64,000 nt of DNA from Sphingomonas sp. PP-CE-1A-559 (GCF_004340965.1 NZ_SLYA01000009.1:19680-83679); one strand, 5' to 3'. Shown: positions 43,039 to 52,876, numbered from the stretch's first letter. A program made the numbers and translations. Notes: a model not told the origin generated them from the sequence alone.

Positions 43039-44472
43039 ATGTTCTGCAGGCTGATTGATTTGAAGGTGGGTGGGTTGAGTATCCGACGCTCGCAAGCGAC
43101 ACCAGTCACAGGCGCACATAAAATCCGTAAAATTTGGCGCCCACGCGCAACCACCTTACGGATCCGTATGGTGCTAGGACTGCTAACGCTGGACATCGGA
43201 TGCATCGTCCTAAGCTTCGGTTTAGTGGCCTCCCTGCGCGACCGTTTTCTGGGCTCTTCAAGCTGGGCTTTTTTCCTGCTTGTCATGCTGCCAATCTATA
43301 TAATTGCAGCGATCAACGCGCATGGATATTCCGCGGCCAATGTTCAGGATCCCTTCCGGGCGATAGCAAAAGGGCTGCAGGCTTTCCTTCTGGCATTGTG
43401 CGCAGCTATCATCGCGGCGTTCGCGCTCAAAACGACTGACACATTTCCTCGACTGGTTGTTTCGATTGGATCACTTTTTGCAATCGCGTCCCTTTCGCTA
43501 AGCCGCTATTTTTTCGCCCGACACTTGGAACGGATTATTGGTGGTAATCCGTTTAGCGTAGTGCTGTTGCGCGATGGTGAGAGCCCCGTTCCGCTCGGAG
43601 CTTTTTCGATCATCCTTGCGACCGATGGAGCATTCGATCCGGAGAGCCACGATCCGGTCATGTACGATCGACTGGCGACCTCGCTTGCGCACGCAGACCG
43701 GGTTATCGTAGCCTGCAGTCCTGAACGTCGCATTCCGTGGGCCCATGCTTTAAAAGGTGCCAATATCCAAGGTGAGATATTCGTACCTGAGCTCGACGCA
43801 CTCGCGCCGCTCGGTATCGCGAGTTATGGCGATACTCCAACACTGATCATCGCTAACGGCCCACTGGGACTAGTCGATCGTTCAGTCAAACGGGCTTTTG
43901 ACATCGTGCTGGCCGGTGGCGCGTTGCTAATCCTTCTACCACTTTTTGTGGTGATCGCCTTTTTAATTAAGCGGGACTCGGTCGGGCCAATATTTTTTAC
44001 GCAGACCCGAATTGGTCGAAGCAACCAGATGTTCCGGATGAAGAAATTCCGCAGTATGTACGTGGATAGCAGCGATAGCGCAGGCCATCGCTCGACTGAC
44101 CGCGAGGACGACCGTGTTACCCGGATCGGTCGCTTCATTCGCAAGACCAGTATCGATGAGCTACCCCAGATTCTAAACGTGCTGGTGGGCGATATGAGTA
44201 TTGTCGGTCCGAGACCGCATGCACTGGGATCACGCGCGGCAGATAAGTTATTTTGGGAAGTAGACGACAGATATTGGCATAGGCATGCTGCGAAACCGGG
44301 ACTTACTGGTCTTGCTCAGGTTCGTGGGTATCGCGGCGCAACATTGATAGAAGAAGATCTTGCGAATAGACTGCACTCAGATTTAGAATATCTAGAAAAT
44401 TGGTCGATCTGGCGCGATGTAAAAATTATAGTTTTGACATTTCGCGTCCTGCTTCATCGTAATGCTTACTAG
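43039..44472 (+). CDS. Polyprenyl-phosphate sugar phosphotransferase (initiating, WcaJ/WbaP-type)
   Basis: The 477-aa protein has four N-terminal helices (residues about 44-145), a soluble linker, one helix (AFDIVLAGGALLILLPLFVV) and the catalytic C-terminal domain. That domain holds KKFRSMYVDSSD, KTSIDELPQILNVLVGDMSI, VGPRPHA and KPGLTGLAQVRGYRG, all hallmarks of the bacterial sugar transferase family. It starts EPS repeats by putting a sugar phosphate, likely glucose, on undecaprenyl phosphate. A closely similar C-terminal fragment lies at 49254. The start is uncertain within the first 43 codons. Confidence 0.88.
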   Translation: MFCRLIDLKVGGLSIRRSQATPVTGAHKIRKIWRPRATTLRIRMVLGLLTLDIGCIVLSFGLVASLRDRFLGSSSWAFFLLVMLPIYIIAAINAHGYSAANVQDPFRAIAKGLQAFLLALCAAIIAAFALKTTDTFPRLVVSIGSLFAIASLSLSRYFFARHLERIIGGNPFSVVLLRDGESPVPLGAFSIILATDGAFDPESHDPVMYDRLATSLAHADRVIVACSPERRIPWAHALKGANIQGEIFVPELDALAPLGIASYGDTPTLIIANGPLGLVDRSVKRAFDIVLAGGALLILLPLFVVIAFLIKRDSVGPIFFTQTRIGRSNQMFRMKKFRSMYVDSSDSAGHRSTDREDDRVTRIGRFIRKTSIDELPQILNVLVGDMSIVGPRPHALGSRAADKLFWEVDDRYWHRHAAKPGLTGLAQVRGYRGATLIEEDLANRLHSDLEYLENWSIWRDVKIIVLTFRVLLHRNAY

Positions 44473-44605
44473 GCATACGCATTAAATAATTGCGGCTTAT
44501 CAAGATATGTTGCCGGATTAGTTTACTATAACTTTTTGATATATTATAATTCTCATGAAGATCATTTCATATATTATAAAATATGCATATTAAAGGATTA
44601 TACCA

Positions 44606-45733
44606 TTGAGCGGTAAGAAGGTAGCCCTTATCACGGGCGTAACGGGTCAGGATGGATCTTATCTAGCCGAGTTCCTGCTTGAGAAGGGCTATGAGGTTCA
44701 CGGCATCAAACGCCGTGCCTCACTTTTGAACACGCAGCGCATCGATCACATATACCAGGATCCCCATTCGCCGCAGCCCAACCTAAAGCTGCATTATGGC
44801 GATCTGTCGGATACCTCGAACCTCACGCGCATCCTGAGCGAGGTGAAGCCCGACGAGGTGTACAACCTTGGCGCGCAGAGCCACGTCGCGGTCAGCTTCG
44901 AAGCGCCCGAATATACCGCGGACGTCGACGGCCTCGGCACGCTCCGTCTGCTCGAGGCGATCCGCTTCCTCGGGATGGAGAAGACGACGCGCTTCTACCA
45001 GGCCTCGACGTCCGAACTTTACGGTCTGGTCCAGGAGACCCCGCAAAAGGAGACGACGCCGTTCTATCCGCGCTCGCCCTATGCGGTCGCCAAGCTCTAT
45101 GCGTACTGGATCACGGTCAACTACCGCGAGGCCTACGGCATGTATGCCTGCAATGGCGTGCTATTTAACCACGAGAGCCCACGTCGCGGTGAGACGTTCG
45201 TCACCCGCAAGATCACCCGCGGCCTCGCCAACATCGCGCAAGGCCTCGAGACGGGCCTGTTCATGGGCAATATCGACTCCCTACGCGACTGGGGCCATGC
45301 CAAGGACTATGTCCGCATGCAGTGGATGATGCTGCAGCAGGAGCAGGCGGAAGATTTCGTCATCGCCACCGGCGTGCAGTACTCTGTCCGTGAGTTCATC
45401 ACTTGGTCAGCCGCGCACCTCGGCATCACGCTGCGGTTCGAGGGCGAAGGCGTCGACGAGGTCGGCATCGTCGACAAGGTCGAGGGCGACGATGCCCCGG
45501 CGGTCAAGGCAGGCGATATCCTCGTTCGTATCGATCCGCGCTATTTCCGTCCGGCCGAAGTTGAAACGCTGCTTGGCGATCCGACCAGGGCTAAGGACCG
45601 CCTCGGCTGGGTGCCTGAGATCAGCGTGCAGGAGATGTGCCAGGAGATGGTCGCAGCCGACCTTCACACGGCCAAGCGTCATGCCTTGCTTAAGGCACAT
45701 GGCTTCGACCTTCCGGTTTCGGTCGAAGGCTGA
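44606..45733 (+). CDS. gmd: GDP-mannose 4,6-dehydratase
   Basis: The 375-aa extended SDR has the NADP site ALITGVTGQDGSYLAEFLL, NLGAQSHVAVSFEAPEYTAD, YQASTSELYGLVQ, catalytic YAVAKLYAYW (Tyr-x3-Lys) and VLFNHESPRRGETFVTRKIT, all Gmd signatures. It makes GDP-4-keto-6-deoxymannose. The start is TTG 44606 with AAAGGA eight bases upstream; no ATG precedes the invariant start. The upstream 130 bases are strongly AT-rich with two ATATATTATAA copies, a likely promoter. The stop overlaps the fcl start (TGATG). Confidence 0.94.
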   Translation: MSGKKVALITGVTGQDGSYLAEFLLEKGYEVHGIKRRASLLNTQRIDHIYQDPHSPQPNLKLHYGDLSDTSNLTRILSEVKPDEVYNLGAQSHVAVSFEAPEYTADVDGLGTLRLLEAIRFLGMEKTTRFYQASTSELYGLVQETPQKETTPFYPRSPYAVAKLYAYWITVNYREAYGMYACNGVLFNHESPRRGETFVTRKITRGLANIAQGLETGLFMGNIDSLRDWGHAKDYVRMQWMMLQQEQAEDFVIATGVQYSVREFITWSAAHLGITLRFEGEGVDEVGIVDKVEGDDAPAVKAGDILVRIDPRYFRPAEVETLLGDPTRAKDRLGWVPEISVQEMCQEMVAADLHTAKRHALLKAHGFDLPVSVEG

Positions 45734-46692
45734 TGGAGCAGCATCCCATGCGTATCTATGTGGCTGGCCATCGAGGCATGGTCGGTGGAGCGATCTCGCG
45801 CAAACTGCGCGAGCGCGGCGCCGAGGTGATCACGCGCACGCACGCCGAACTCGACCTGACCGACCAGGCGGCGGTGCGTGCTTTCTTTGCGAGCGAGAAG
45901 CCTGACGGCGTTGTGCTGGCGGCTGCGAAGGTTGGCGGCATTCACGCCAACAACACCTATCCGGCCGACTTCATCTACGAGAACCTGATGATCGAGGCTA
46001 ACGTCGTTCATCAGGCGTATGCCGCGGGCGTGCAGCGCCTGCTGTTCCTTGGGTCATCATGCATCTACCCCCGCGCGGTCGAACAGCCGATGCGCGAGGA
46101 CGCGCTGCTCACGGGGGTTCTTGAGCCGACCAACGAGCCCTACGCGGTTGCCAAGATCGCCGGGATCAAGCTGTGCGAAAGCTATAATCGCCAGTACGGC
46201 ACCGACTATCGCAGCGTAATGCCTACCAACCTTTATGGACCGGGTGACAATTTTCACCCGGAAAACAGCCATGTGATGCCGGCCCTGATCCGCCGTTTTC
46301 ATGAAGCGGCCGCCAGCGGCGCTGAAGAAGTCGTGATCTGGGGTACCGGCACCCCGTACCGCGAGTTCCTGCATGTCGACGACATGGCCGAGGCCTCACT
46401 GTTCGTGTTCGATCTGGACAAGGAAGCGTACGAGGCGAACACCGAACCGATGCTTAGCCATATCAACGTGGGCTTTGGCGAGGACGTCACCATTAGCGAA
46501 CTCGCGCATCTGGTTGCAGACGTCACCGGTTTTACCGGCCGCATCAGCTTTGACACGTCAAAGCCAGACGGTACGATGCGCAAGTTGATGGATTCGGGAC
46601 GGCTTACTAGTATGGGATGGAAGCCTTCCGTTGCCCTTGCTGAGGGGGTCAAGGAGACTTACGCGTGGTTCCGCGCTAACGTGGCGCACTAA
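45733..46692 (+). CDS. fcl: GDP-L-fucose synthase
   Basis: The 319-aa SDR shows RIYVAGHRGMVGGAISRKLR, AAAKVGGIHANNTYPADFIY, FLGSSCIYPR, the catalytic YAVAKIAGIKLCE and NLYGPGDNFHPENSHVMPAL, as in WcaG/Fcl. It epimerises and reduces the Gmd product to GDP-L-fucose. The first ATG (45733) overlaps the gmd stop; a second ATG six codons later (MRIYVAG) is equally plausible. A strong inverted repeat 14 bases past the stop ends the operon. Confidence 0.94.
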   Translation: MEQHPMRIYVAGHRGMVGGAISRKLRERGAEVITRTHAELDLTDQAAVRAFFASEKPDGVVLAAAKVGGIHANNTYPADFIYENLMIEANVVHQAYAAGVQRLLFLGSSCIYPRAVEQPMREDALLTGVLEPTNEPYAVAKIAGIKLCESYNRQYGTDYRSVMPTNLYGPGDNFHPENSHVMPALIRRFHEAAASGAEEVVIWGTGTPYREFLHVDDMAEASLFVFDLDKEAYEANTEPMLSHINVGFGEDVTISELAHLVADVTGFTGRISFDTSKPDGTMRKLMDSGRLTSMGWKPSVALAEGVKETYAWFRANVAH

Positions 46693-46706
46693 CTGTTCCA
46701 TTAAAA

Positions 46707-46742
46707 GAGATGCCCTCCCCCAGAAGAAGGGGAAGGCATCTC
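46707..46742 (+). terminator. Terminator hairpin after gmd-fcl
   Basis: GAGATGCC (46707-46714) pairs with GGCATCTC (46735-46742), extended inside by CTCCCCC/GGGGA. The U-run is weak, but the position directly after fcl, before AT-rich non-coding sequence, fits. Confidence 0.65.
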
Positions 46743-46955
46743 ACGTCCGCTAATTTGACAACTTATTGTATCGAGCATCTCCCCGTACGCAGATTCTATC
46801 TTGATTTTAGGCAGTGATGCTCACTTTACCGCCGTTTTAAAAAATCACTTGGAACGACATAAATCGCTGAATTAGCGCACCAAATCTATGAGTAGCGCTT
46901 CGCTTTGATCGCAATGTTGGTTTTCTATCTCGGTAGATAGCGAACAGTATTAGTT

Positions 46956-48023
46956 TTAGCCGTGCCTTTTCATCGCTTCGGTCAGCTTTTTCACTTCCTG
47001 GCTACGACCGCGTGGCATGATCAGCACGTCGTTACCGCTGGCGACCACGATTAAATCCTCGACGCCGACCAACGAGACGCGCACGCCGTCGCTTCGAACG
47101 AAACAGGTCTTGGTATCGATCGCCAGCACGTTGCCGTCGCCGTGGCTGCGGTGCGCGTTGCCGTCGGCATCGATTTCGCTGATCGCGTGCAGCGCATCCC
47201 AGCTGCCGACGTCGTTCCAACCCATTGCGACCGGCACGACTGCGACCCGATCGGCCTTCTCCATCACCGCGTAATCTATTGAGTCATCGGGCGAGGCGGC
47301 GAAGGCGACCGCGTCCGGGTAAATCTGTGAGCCCTTGGTACGCGCCTTGTCCATCGCCTCCTGCGTCGCGGTCAGGATGCCTGGGTCAAACTGCGCGAGA
47401 GCGTTGAGATAAGCGTCGGCCAGGAATAGGAAGATGCCTCCGTTCCAGGCATGATCGCCACTTGCCAGCATAGACTGCGCCTTATCGAGCGGGGGCTTTT
47501 CGACGAACCGCGCGACGCGGTTGACGCCGGATTGCAGCTCGTCGCCAATCTGGATCCAGCCATAGCCGGTCTCGGGGGCGTCCGGGGCGATCCCGAATGT
47601 GACGAGCCATCCTTGCGTGACGAGCGGCATCGCCGCTTCGATCGCGGCATGGAACGCAGGAACGTCGCCGATAACGTGATCCGACGGCATCACCAGCAGC
47701 GCGTCGCCGCCACCACCCGCGGCGATCGCTGCGAGCGCGATGGCAGGTGCAGTGTTGCGGCCGATCGGTTCCAGGATCAACGCCTGCGCGGTCGCGCCGA
47801 CCTCGGCAAGTTGCTGCTCGACGAGATCCGCGTGACGCGCGTTCGCGACCACGATCGGGGCGGCGAAGCGATCGCCGAACGCGCGGCCCGCGGTGAGCTG
47901 CAGCATCGTCTCGTCGGCGGTGAGCGCGAGCATCTGCTTGGGCATTTCGGGGCGTGACATGGGCCAGAGGCGCGTGCCCGAACCGCCTGAAAGAATAACG
48001 GGAATGATCTTACGTGCGGTCAT
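46956..48023 (-). CDS. manC: Mannose-1-phosphate guanylyltransferase (single-domain)
   Basis: The product (355 aa from ATG 48023, AGGAGG site upstream) starts MTARKIIPVILSGGSGTRLW with PMSRPEMPKQMLALT, the pyrophosphorylase signature. ILEPIGRNTAPAIALAAIAA, GYGWIQIGDELQ and VEKPPLDKAQSMLASGDHAW follow. It makes GDP-mannose for Gmd. It lacks the C-terminal phosphomannose isomerase domain of bifunctional enzymes, so mannose-6-phosphate supply must come from elsewhere. Its start faces galU across a shared divergent region. Confidence 0.92.
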   Translation of the reverse strand: MTARKIIPVILSGGSGTRLWPMSRPEMPKQMLALTADETMLQLTAGRAFGDRFAAPIVVANARHADLVEQQLAEVGATAQALILEPIGRNTAPAIALAAIAAGGGGDALLVMPSDHVIGDVPAFHAAIEAAMPLVTQGWLVTFGIAPDAPETGYGWIQIGDELQSGVNRVARFVEKPPLDKAQSMLASGDHAWNGGIFLFLADAYLNALAQFDPGILTATQEAMDKARTKGSQIYPDAVAFAASPDDSIDYAVMEKADRVAVVPVAMGWNDVGSWDALHAISEIDADGNAHRSHGDGNVLAIDTKTCFVRSDGVRVSLVGVEDLIVVASGNDVLIMPRGRSQEVKKLTEAMKRHG

Positions 48024-48356
48024 GAAGCCTCCTGCTGGCACTCGGCTATAACGTCGATATTTTCGCGCGCCAGAAGGCCGATCTCGTGCTGGAGGACGAC
48101 TAGCAACAGGCGCATCCTCGGTTTAAGTCTTGAGATACAGCCAGAACCCAACCTTTGATCGCCGGCGTCGAAGGCTCGCATCGAACATGCGACTACGTAC
48201 ACGGCATCGGGCTCGACGCGTGATACGATGTCGCGACGGGCGCGTGTGATGAGCACGAGAAGGATGTCCGCCGCGACGTACTTATCATTACATATTTGCA
48301 GGTTACCGCAATGGCTTCGGGCGATAAACGATCCGGTGAGTTTCAAGGAGCATCGA

Positions 48357-49229
48357 ATGATCATAAAGCCGCTGCGCAAGGCCGTGTTTCCGGTCGCCGG
48401 ACTAGGTACGCGCTTCCTTCCGGCCACCAAGGCCATGCCGAAGGAAATGCTCACCGTCGTCGACAAGCCGCTGATTCAATATGCGGTCGAGGAAGCACTC
48501 GAGGCCGGGATCGAGCAGATCATCTTCGTGACCGGGCGCGGCAAGGGCGCGCTCGAGGATCATTTCGACATCTCGTACGAGCTCGAGGATACGATGCGGT
48601 CGCGCGGCAAGTCGCTGGACGCGATCAGCAATATCCGGATGAAGCCCGGCTCGCCGGTCTATGTCCGCCAGCAGGAGCCGCTCGGCTTGGGCCACGCGGT
48701 CTGGTGCGCGCGAGAGATCGTCGGCGACGAGCCGTTCGCGGTCCTGCTCCCCGACGAACTGATGGTCGGCAAGCCCGGCTTCATGAAACAGATGGTCGAG
48801 GCGTATAACCAGGTCGGCGGCAACGTGATCGGCGCGCTCGAAGTGCCCGATTCGGAAACCGACAAATACGGCATCATCTCGCCAGGCGCGATCGACGGTC
48901 GGCTGACCGAAGTGACCGCGCTCGTTGAAAAGCCCAAGCGTGGCAGCGCACCGTCGAATTTGATGATCCCCGGACGCTACATCCTCCAGCCGGAGGTGAT
49001 GCGGATTTTGGAGACGCAGGAAAAGGGCGCGGGCGACGAGATCCAGCTGACGGACGCAATGGCGCAGTTGATCGGCAACCAGCCGTTCCACGGCTTTACC
49101 TTCGACGGCCAGCGCTATGATTGCGGCGACAAGGCTGGTTACATCCAGGCCAATCTAGCGATCGCATTGGCGCGCGACGACATCGGACCGGTGGTTCGTG
49201 AGTTCGCGAAGGGCTTGCTGGCGGGCTGA
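48357..49229 (+). CDS. galU: UTP-glucose-1-phosphate uridylyltransferase
   Basis: The 290-aa product starts MIIKPLRKAVFPVAGLGTRF and continues LPATKAMPKEMLTVVDKPLI, then FVTGRGKGALEDHFD, EPLGLGHAVWCAREIVGDEP, FAVLLPDELMVG and YDCGDKAGYIQANLAIAL, a textbook GalU. It supplies UDP-glucose, the likely initiating and backbone sugar, and the precursor of UDP-glucuronate. AAGGAG lies just upstream of ATG 48357; the 43-codon longer open frame is rejected. It diverges from manC. Confidence 0.95.
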   Translation: MIIKPLRKAVFPVAGLGTRFLPATKAMPKEMLTVVDKPLIQYAVEEALEAGIEQIIFVTGRGKGALEDHFDISYELEDTMRSRGKSLDAISNIRMKPGSPVYVRQQEPLGLGHAVWCAREIVGDEPFAVLLPDELMVGKPGFMKQMVEAYNQVGGNVIGALEVPDSETDKYGIISPGAIDGRLTEVTALVEKPKRGSAPSNLMIPGRYILQPEVMRILETQEKGAGDEIQLTDAMAQLIGNQPFHGFTFDGQRYDCGDKAGYIQANLAIALARDDIGPVVREFAKGLLAG

Positions 49230-49253
49230 ACGATCAGCTTGCTCACCGGAACG

Positions 49254-49382
49254 TCAGAAGGCGTTCCGGTGCAGCAGAACGCGGAAGGTCAAGACGATGA
49301 TCTTGATGTCGCGCCAGATAAACCAATGCTCGAGATACTCGAGATCCGCCTGGAGCCGGTTGCGCAGATCGTCCTCGCACAG
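49254..49382 (-). pseudogene. C-terminal fragment of a sugar phosphotransferase (WcaJ-like)
   Basis: On the minus strand the frame reads TLCEDDLRNRLQADLEYLEH then WFIWRDIKIIVLTFRVLLHR and NAF. This aligns almost residue for residue with the last 42 residues of the gene at 43039 (EEDLANRLHSDLEYLENWSI, WRDVKIIVLTFRVLLHRNAY). Nothing upstream in this frame is homologous, so it is a truncated second copy, left by deletion or rearrangement next to galU. Confidence 0.8.
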
Positions 49383-50328
49383 TGTCGCACTGCCAAAAAC
49401 CGCGGGCATGCGCATGTCCACAGTATATTTTATGATATGCAACAAGAATAGTTTTTAGCAACAAAATTCGTATATCAAGAACATGAAAGCGAGGCTTGAC
49501 CAACTTAGTATTATTACGTTTTCAAAGTTATCGTATTTTTACTATGCGTGAAATTATTATTTAGTTTTTACTGTGTATCCATAAATTTCTACATAACCTT
49601 TCTCTATTTATTGATCTTTTCAGAAGCAATCATCTTATCTATCTCCCTGCGGTACAGAACTAGATTTTCTTGTGTTGTCTCTCGGCCGGAACCATCTTGA
49701 GTACGTATACGGCCTTGCTCAATGCCTTCGACAGTGCTGAGCAAGCTATCTAATCGGTTTATCATGGGCAGGTGCATATCCGCGCAACGCCGGTTCAGGC
49801 AAGCTACAAGGCATATGTGTCGCGTAGCGTGGCCGCAATCATGCAATAGAATCTACTTAGCCTACGAGTTTGTAGATCGTAAATTACAGCATGTTCGATG
49901 CCGGCCTGGATCCTAGCGTTCGACCTGATTGCAGCTCCGTATGTCAGCCTGCCGCCCTATCTGTATAGGTTCTTCGACCAGCAATAATTACCAGCCCCCC
50001 CCTCGCTTTATTCGCCACCCCCTTACACGTTTATAACGATGTAATTCATATCGCGATCTTGGCAAAATATACTATTGTAATTAGTAACCATACAATTTGT
50101 TTATCTACATACCTTCTAATTGGGTTTTAGCTTCGGCATAGGCCGCCTTATTACATTTAGGAGAAATTATGCCTGATTTACACTTGGCTGATTTGTGTAC
50201 CGTTAACGACCCTTTCGTGTTGCTTACCGAACTGCTTCCGCTTGCATTGTTGGGATTTTGCCGACACGCTACCTTATAAGTAGATAATGCGCCTCTCGGT
50301 CCCTCGTCACTTCAGTATACGTATCCTT
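49383..50328. other. AT-rich region with little coding content
   Basis: About 950 bases, markedly AT-rich compared with both flanks, between the truncated transferase and rmlC. It probably marks lost or imported sequence and holds the rmlCBDA promoter. One small open frame (49604-49765) is noted separately; otherwise nothing is recognised. Confidence 0.5.
49604..49765 (-). CDS. Small helical ORF, unknown
   Basis: The 53-aa frame MINRLDSLLSTVEGIEQGRI continues with RTQDGSGRETTQENLVLYRR and EIDKMIASEKINK. The composition (heptad-like, charged) is that of a coiled-coil protein rather than chance sequence. It might be a small protein or the C-terminus of a lost gene. No ribosome site is obvious. 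Confidence 0.3.
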   Translation of the reverse strand: MINRLDSLLSTVEGIEQGRIRTQDGSGRETTQENLVLYRREIDKMIASEKINK

Positions 50329-50898
50329 ATGCCCAACCTTGTCCAACTCGTCCGCCCAAAGCGTTTTGGCGATACCCGTGGTTGGTTCGCCGAGGTCTAT
50401 TCGATGCCTGCCTTCGCCAAACTCGGGATCACCTGCACATTCGTGCAGGACAATCATTCGCTGTCCCTGTCAGCCTTCACGCTCCGGGGTCTGCATTTCC
50501 AGACGCCGCCTCACGGCCAAGACAAGCTGGTGCAGTGCGTACGCGGCGCGATCTTCGATGTCGCGGTCGACATCCGTAAGGGGTCGCCGACCTACGGCCA
50601 GTGGGTCGGAGCCGAGCTGTCGGCGAAGAACGGCCACCAGCTCTTCATCCCGATCGGCTTCGCGCACGGCTTCGCGACACTCGAGGACAATTGCGAAGTC
50701 TCGTACAAATGCTCGGACACCTACGCGCCCGAGAGTGATGGCGGCATCCGCTGGGATGATCCCACAATCGGCATCGATTGGCCAATGCCTGCGGGTACCA
50801 TGCCCGAACTGTCGGCCAAGGATGCGGTGCAGCCGCTGCTCGCCAACTTTGACAGCCCCTTTCTCTATGATGGCCGCCCACTGGCGCCGCTCGCCTGA
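50329..50898 (+). CDS. rmlC: dTDP-4-dehydrorhamnose 3,5-epimerase
   Basis: The 189-aa cupin starts MPNLVQLVRPKRFGDTRGWF (the Asp-x-Arg-Gly signature), then FVQDNHSLSLSAFTLRGLHF, a catalytic His in LRGLHFQ, GAIFDVAVDIRKGSPTYGQW and IPIGFAHGFATLEDNCEVSY. It epimerises C3/C5 on the path to dTDP-L-rhamnose. A further ATG 14 codons upstream (50287) gives an unusual leader; the shorter start fits the family. First gene of rmlCBDA. Confidence 0.92.
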   Translation: MPNLVQLVRPKRFGDTRGWFAEVYSMPAFAKLGITCTFVQDNHSLSLSAFTLRGLHFQTPPHGQDKLVQCVRGAIFDVAVDIRKGSPTYGQWVGAELSAKNGHQLFIPIGFAHGFATLEDNCEVSYKCSDTYAPESDGGIRWDDPTIGIDWPMPAGTMPELSAKDAVQPLLANFDSPFLYDGRPLAPLA

Positions 50899-50909
50899 AG
50901 GACAGACCC

Positions 50910-51965
50910 ATGCGCATCTTCGTCACTGGCGGGGCCGGCTTCATCGGCTCGGCCCTCGTTCGCCACCTGATCGAGAACACCAACCATGAGGTCCTGAACT
51001 TCGACAAGCTGACCTATGCCGGCACGCTGTCGACGGTCGGGCGCGTAGCAAGCTCGAACCGCTACCGCTTCGTTCAGGGCGACATCTGCGATGCAGAGGC
51101 GGTGAAGGCCGCGATCGCGGAGTTCAAGCCCGACATCGTCACGCATCTCGCAGCCGAAAGCCATGTCGACCGCTCAATCGACGGGCCCGGCGCGTTCGTC
51201 CAGACCAATGTGGTCGGCACCTTTACGATGCTGAGCGAAACGCGTGCCTATTGGCTTGGCCTTGATGACGAGGCCATGGCGGCGTTCCGCTTTCATCATA
51301 TCTCGACCGACGAGGTCTACGGCTCGCTCGGCGATACCGGGCTGTTCACCGAAGAGACGCCCTACGATCCGCGCTCACCCTACTCAGCATCGAAGGCAGG
51401 GTCTGACCATCTCGTTTCTGCTTGGGGCCACACCTTCGGACTGCCGGTGCTGATCACCAACTGCTCGAACAACTATGGCCCGTATCACTTCCCCGAAAAG
51501 CTAATCCCGCTGATGATCGTCAAGGCGCTCGCTGGCGCCGACTTGCCGGTCTACGGCGAAGGCGACCAGGTCCGCGACTGGCTATTCGTTGATGATCACG
51601 TCCATGCGCTGCAGGCGGTGTTCGAAAAAGGTGAGCCTGGTCGGACCTACAATGTCGGCGGGAACAATGAAAAACAGAACATCGAGGTCGTGAAGACCGT
51701 CTGCGCGATCCTCGATCGCCTCCGCCCCCGCGCCGATGGCCAATCGTATGCGACGCAAATCACCTACGTCGCGGACCGTCCCGGTCACGACAAGCGCTAT
51801 GCGATTGACGCAAGCCGCATCAAGAACGAGCTCGGGTGGGAGCCCGCCGAGACGTTTGAAACGGGCATCCAGAAGACGGTCGCCTGGTATCTCGACAACC
51901 AGAGCTGGTGGGAAGCGATCGTTGCCGAGCACAAGGCCGACCAACGCCGCGGGCTGTCTGTATGA
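50910..51965 (+). CDS. rmlB: dTDP-glucose 4,6-dehydratase
   Basis: The 351-aa extended SDR shows RIFVTGGAGFIGSALVRHLI, VTHLAAESHVDRSIDGPGAF, the catalytic HISTDEVYGSLG region with YSASKAGSDHLVSAWGHT, and CSNNYGPYHFPEKLIPLMIV, a standard RmlB. It forms dTDP-4-keto-6-deoxyglucose. It begins 11 bases after rmlC and its last codons overlap the rmlD start by four bases. Confidence 0.95.
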   Translation: MRIFVTGGAGFIGSALVRHLIENTNHEVLNFDKLTYAGTLSTVGRVASSNRYRFVQGDICDAEAVKAAIAEFKPDIVTHLAAESHVDRSIDGPGAFVQTNVVGTFTMLSETRAYWLGLDDEAMAAFRFHHISTDEVYGSLGDTGLFTEETPYDPRSPYSASKAGSDHLVSAWGHTFGLPVLITNCSNNYGPYHFPEKLIPLMIVKALAGADLPVYGEGDQVRDWLFVDDHVHALQAVFEKGEPGRTYNVGGNNEKQNIEVVKTVCAILDRLRPRADGQSYATQITYVADRPGHDKRYAIDASRIKNELGWEPAETFETGIQKTVAWYLDNQSWWEAIVAEHKADQRRGLSV

Positions 51966-52876
51966 GGCACATCCTCGTCACTGGCGGTAATGGCCAGCTC
52001 GGCACCGAACTGAAGCGCCTTGCCTGGCCCGACGGCTTGACGATCACCGCAATCGACATCGACGAGCTCGACCTACGTGACACAGCCGCAGTCAGCGCGA
52101 TGATCGCCCAAGGTCACGGTGGGCAGCCTTGGGCAGCGGTCATTTCAGCTGGCGCCTATACGGCGGTGGATAAGGCGGAAAGTGACATCGTCACCGCTTG
52201 GACTGTCAACGCGATGGCCCCTGCAGCATTGGCGGAAGGCTGTGCCAAAGCCGGCATCCCGATCGTCCAGGTCTCAACCGACTATGTCTTCGACGGTACG
52301 CGCGGTGGTCCGTGGGAGGTGACGGATCCGGTTGCGCCACTGGACGTGTACGGCGCGTCTAAGCTTGGCGGCGAACTCGCGGTTCGCACTTCGGGCGCGC
52401 GCTATGCGATCGTTCGTACCGCCTGGGTGGTCAGCGCGCACGGCAACAACTTTATCAAGACGATGCTACGTATGGGCGCGACTAATGCCACCTTGCGCGT
52501 CGTAGACGACCAGTATGGTAGCCCGACCTCGGCAGCCGACTTGGCAGCTGCGTTGGCGACAATCACGATATGTCTTGTTCAGGATCCCGCCGCGCCGATT
52601 GGTACCTATCACTTTAGCAACGCCGGCGCGGTCACCTGGGCGGGCTTCGCCCGCGAGATATTCGCACAGAGCGCCGCACGCGGTGGGGTCAGTGCCGAAG
52701 TACAAGGCATCGCCACCGCCGAATACCCGACGATAGCGAGACGTCCGGCCAATTCGCTGCTGAGTCATGACGCTATCACTCGTGACTATGGCATACGTCC
52801 GCAGGCGTGGCAGATCGCACTTGGCACCATTCTCGACGAACTGATCGGTGCACTAGACCAGGAGACCCAGCCGTGA
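51962..52876 (+). CDS. rmlD: dTDP-4-dehydrorhamnose reductase
   Basis: From ATG 51962 the 304-aa SDR begins MRHILVTGGNGQLGTELKRL, then ISAGAYTAVDKAESDIVTAW, STDYVFDGTRGGPWEVTDPV and YGASKLGGELAVRT (Tyr-x3-Lys), typical RmlD. It performs the final NAD(P)H reduction to dTDP-L-rhamnose. The 18-codon longer open frame is rejected because the overlap ATGA with rmlB fits coupling and the family start. It overlaps rmlA (GTGA). Confidence 0.94.
   Translation: MRHILVTGGNGQLGTELKRLAWPDGLTITAIDIDELDLRDTAAVSAMIAQGHGGQPWAAVISAGAYTAVDKAESDIVTAWTVNAMAPAALAEGCAKAGIPIVQVSTDYVFDGTRGGPWEVTDPVAPLDVYGASKLGGELAVRTSGARYAIVRTAWVVSAHGNNFIKTMLRMGATNATLRVVDDQYGSPTSAADLAAALATITICLVQDPAAPIGTYHFSNAGAVTWAGFAREIFAQSAARGGVSAEVQGIATAEYPTIARRPANSLLSHDAITRDYGIRPQAWQIALGTILDELIGALDQETQP

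Noticed and set aside
48020..48466. Minus-strand frame upstream of manC overlapping galU
   Set aside because: Runs against the strongly supported galU start and has no family features; it is the manC-galU divergent promoter region.
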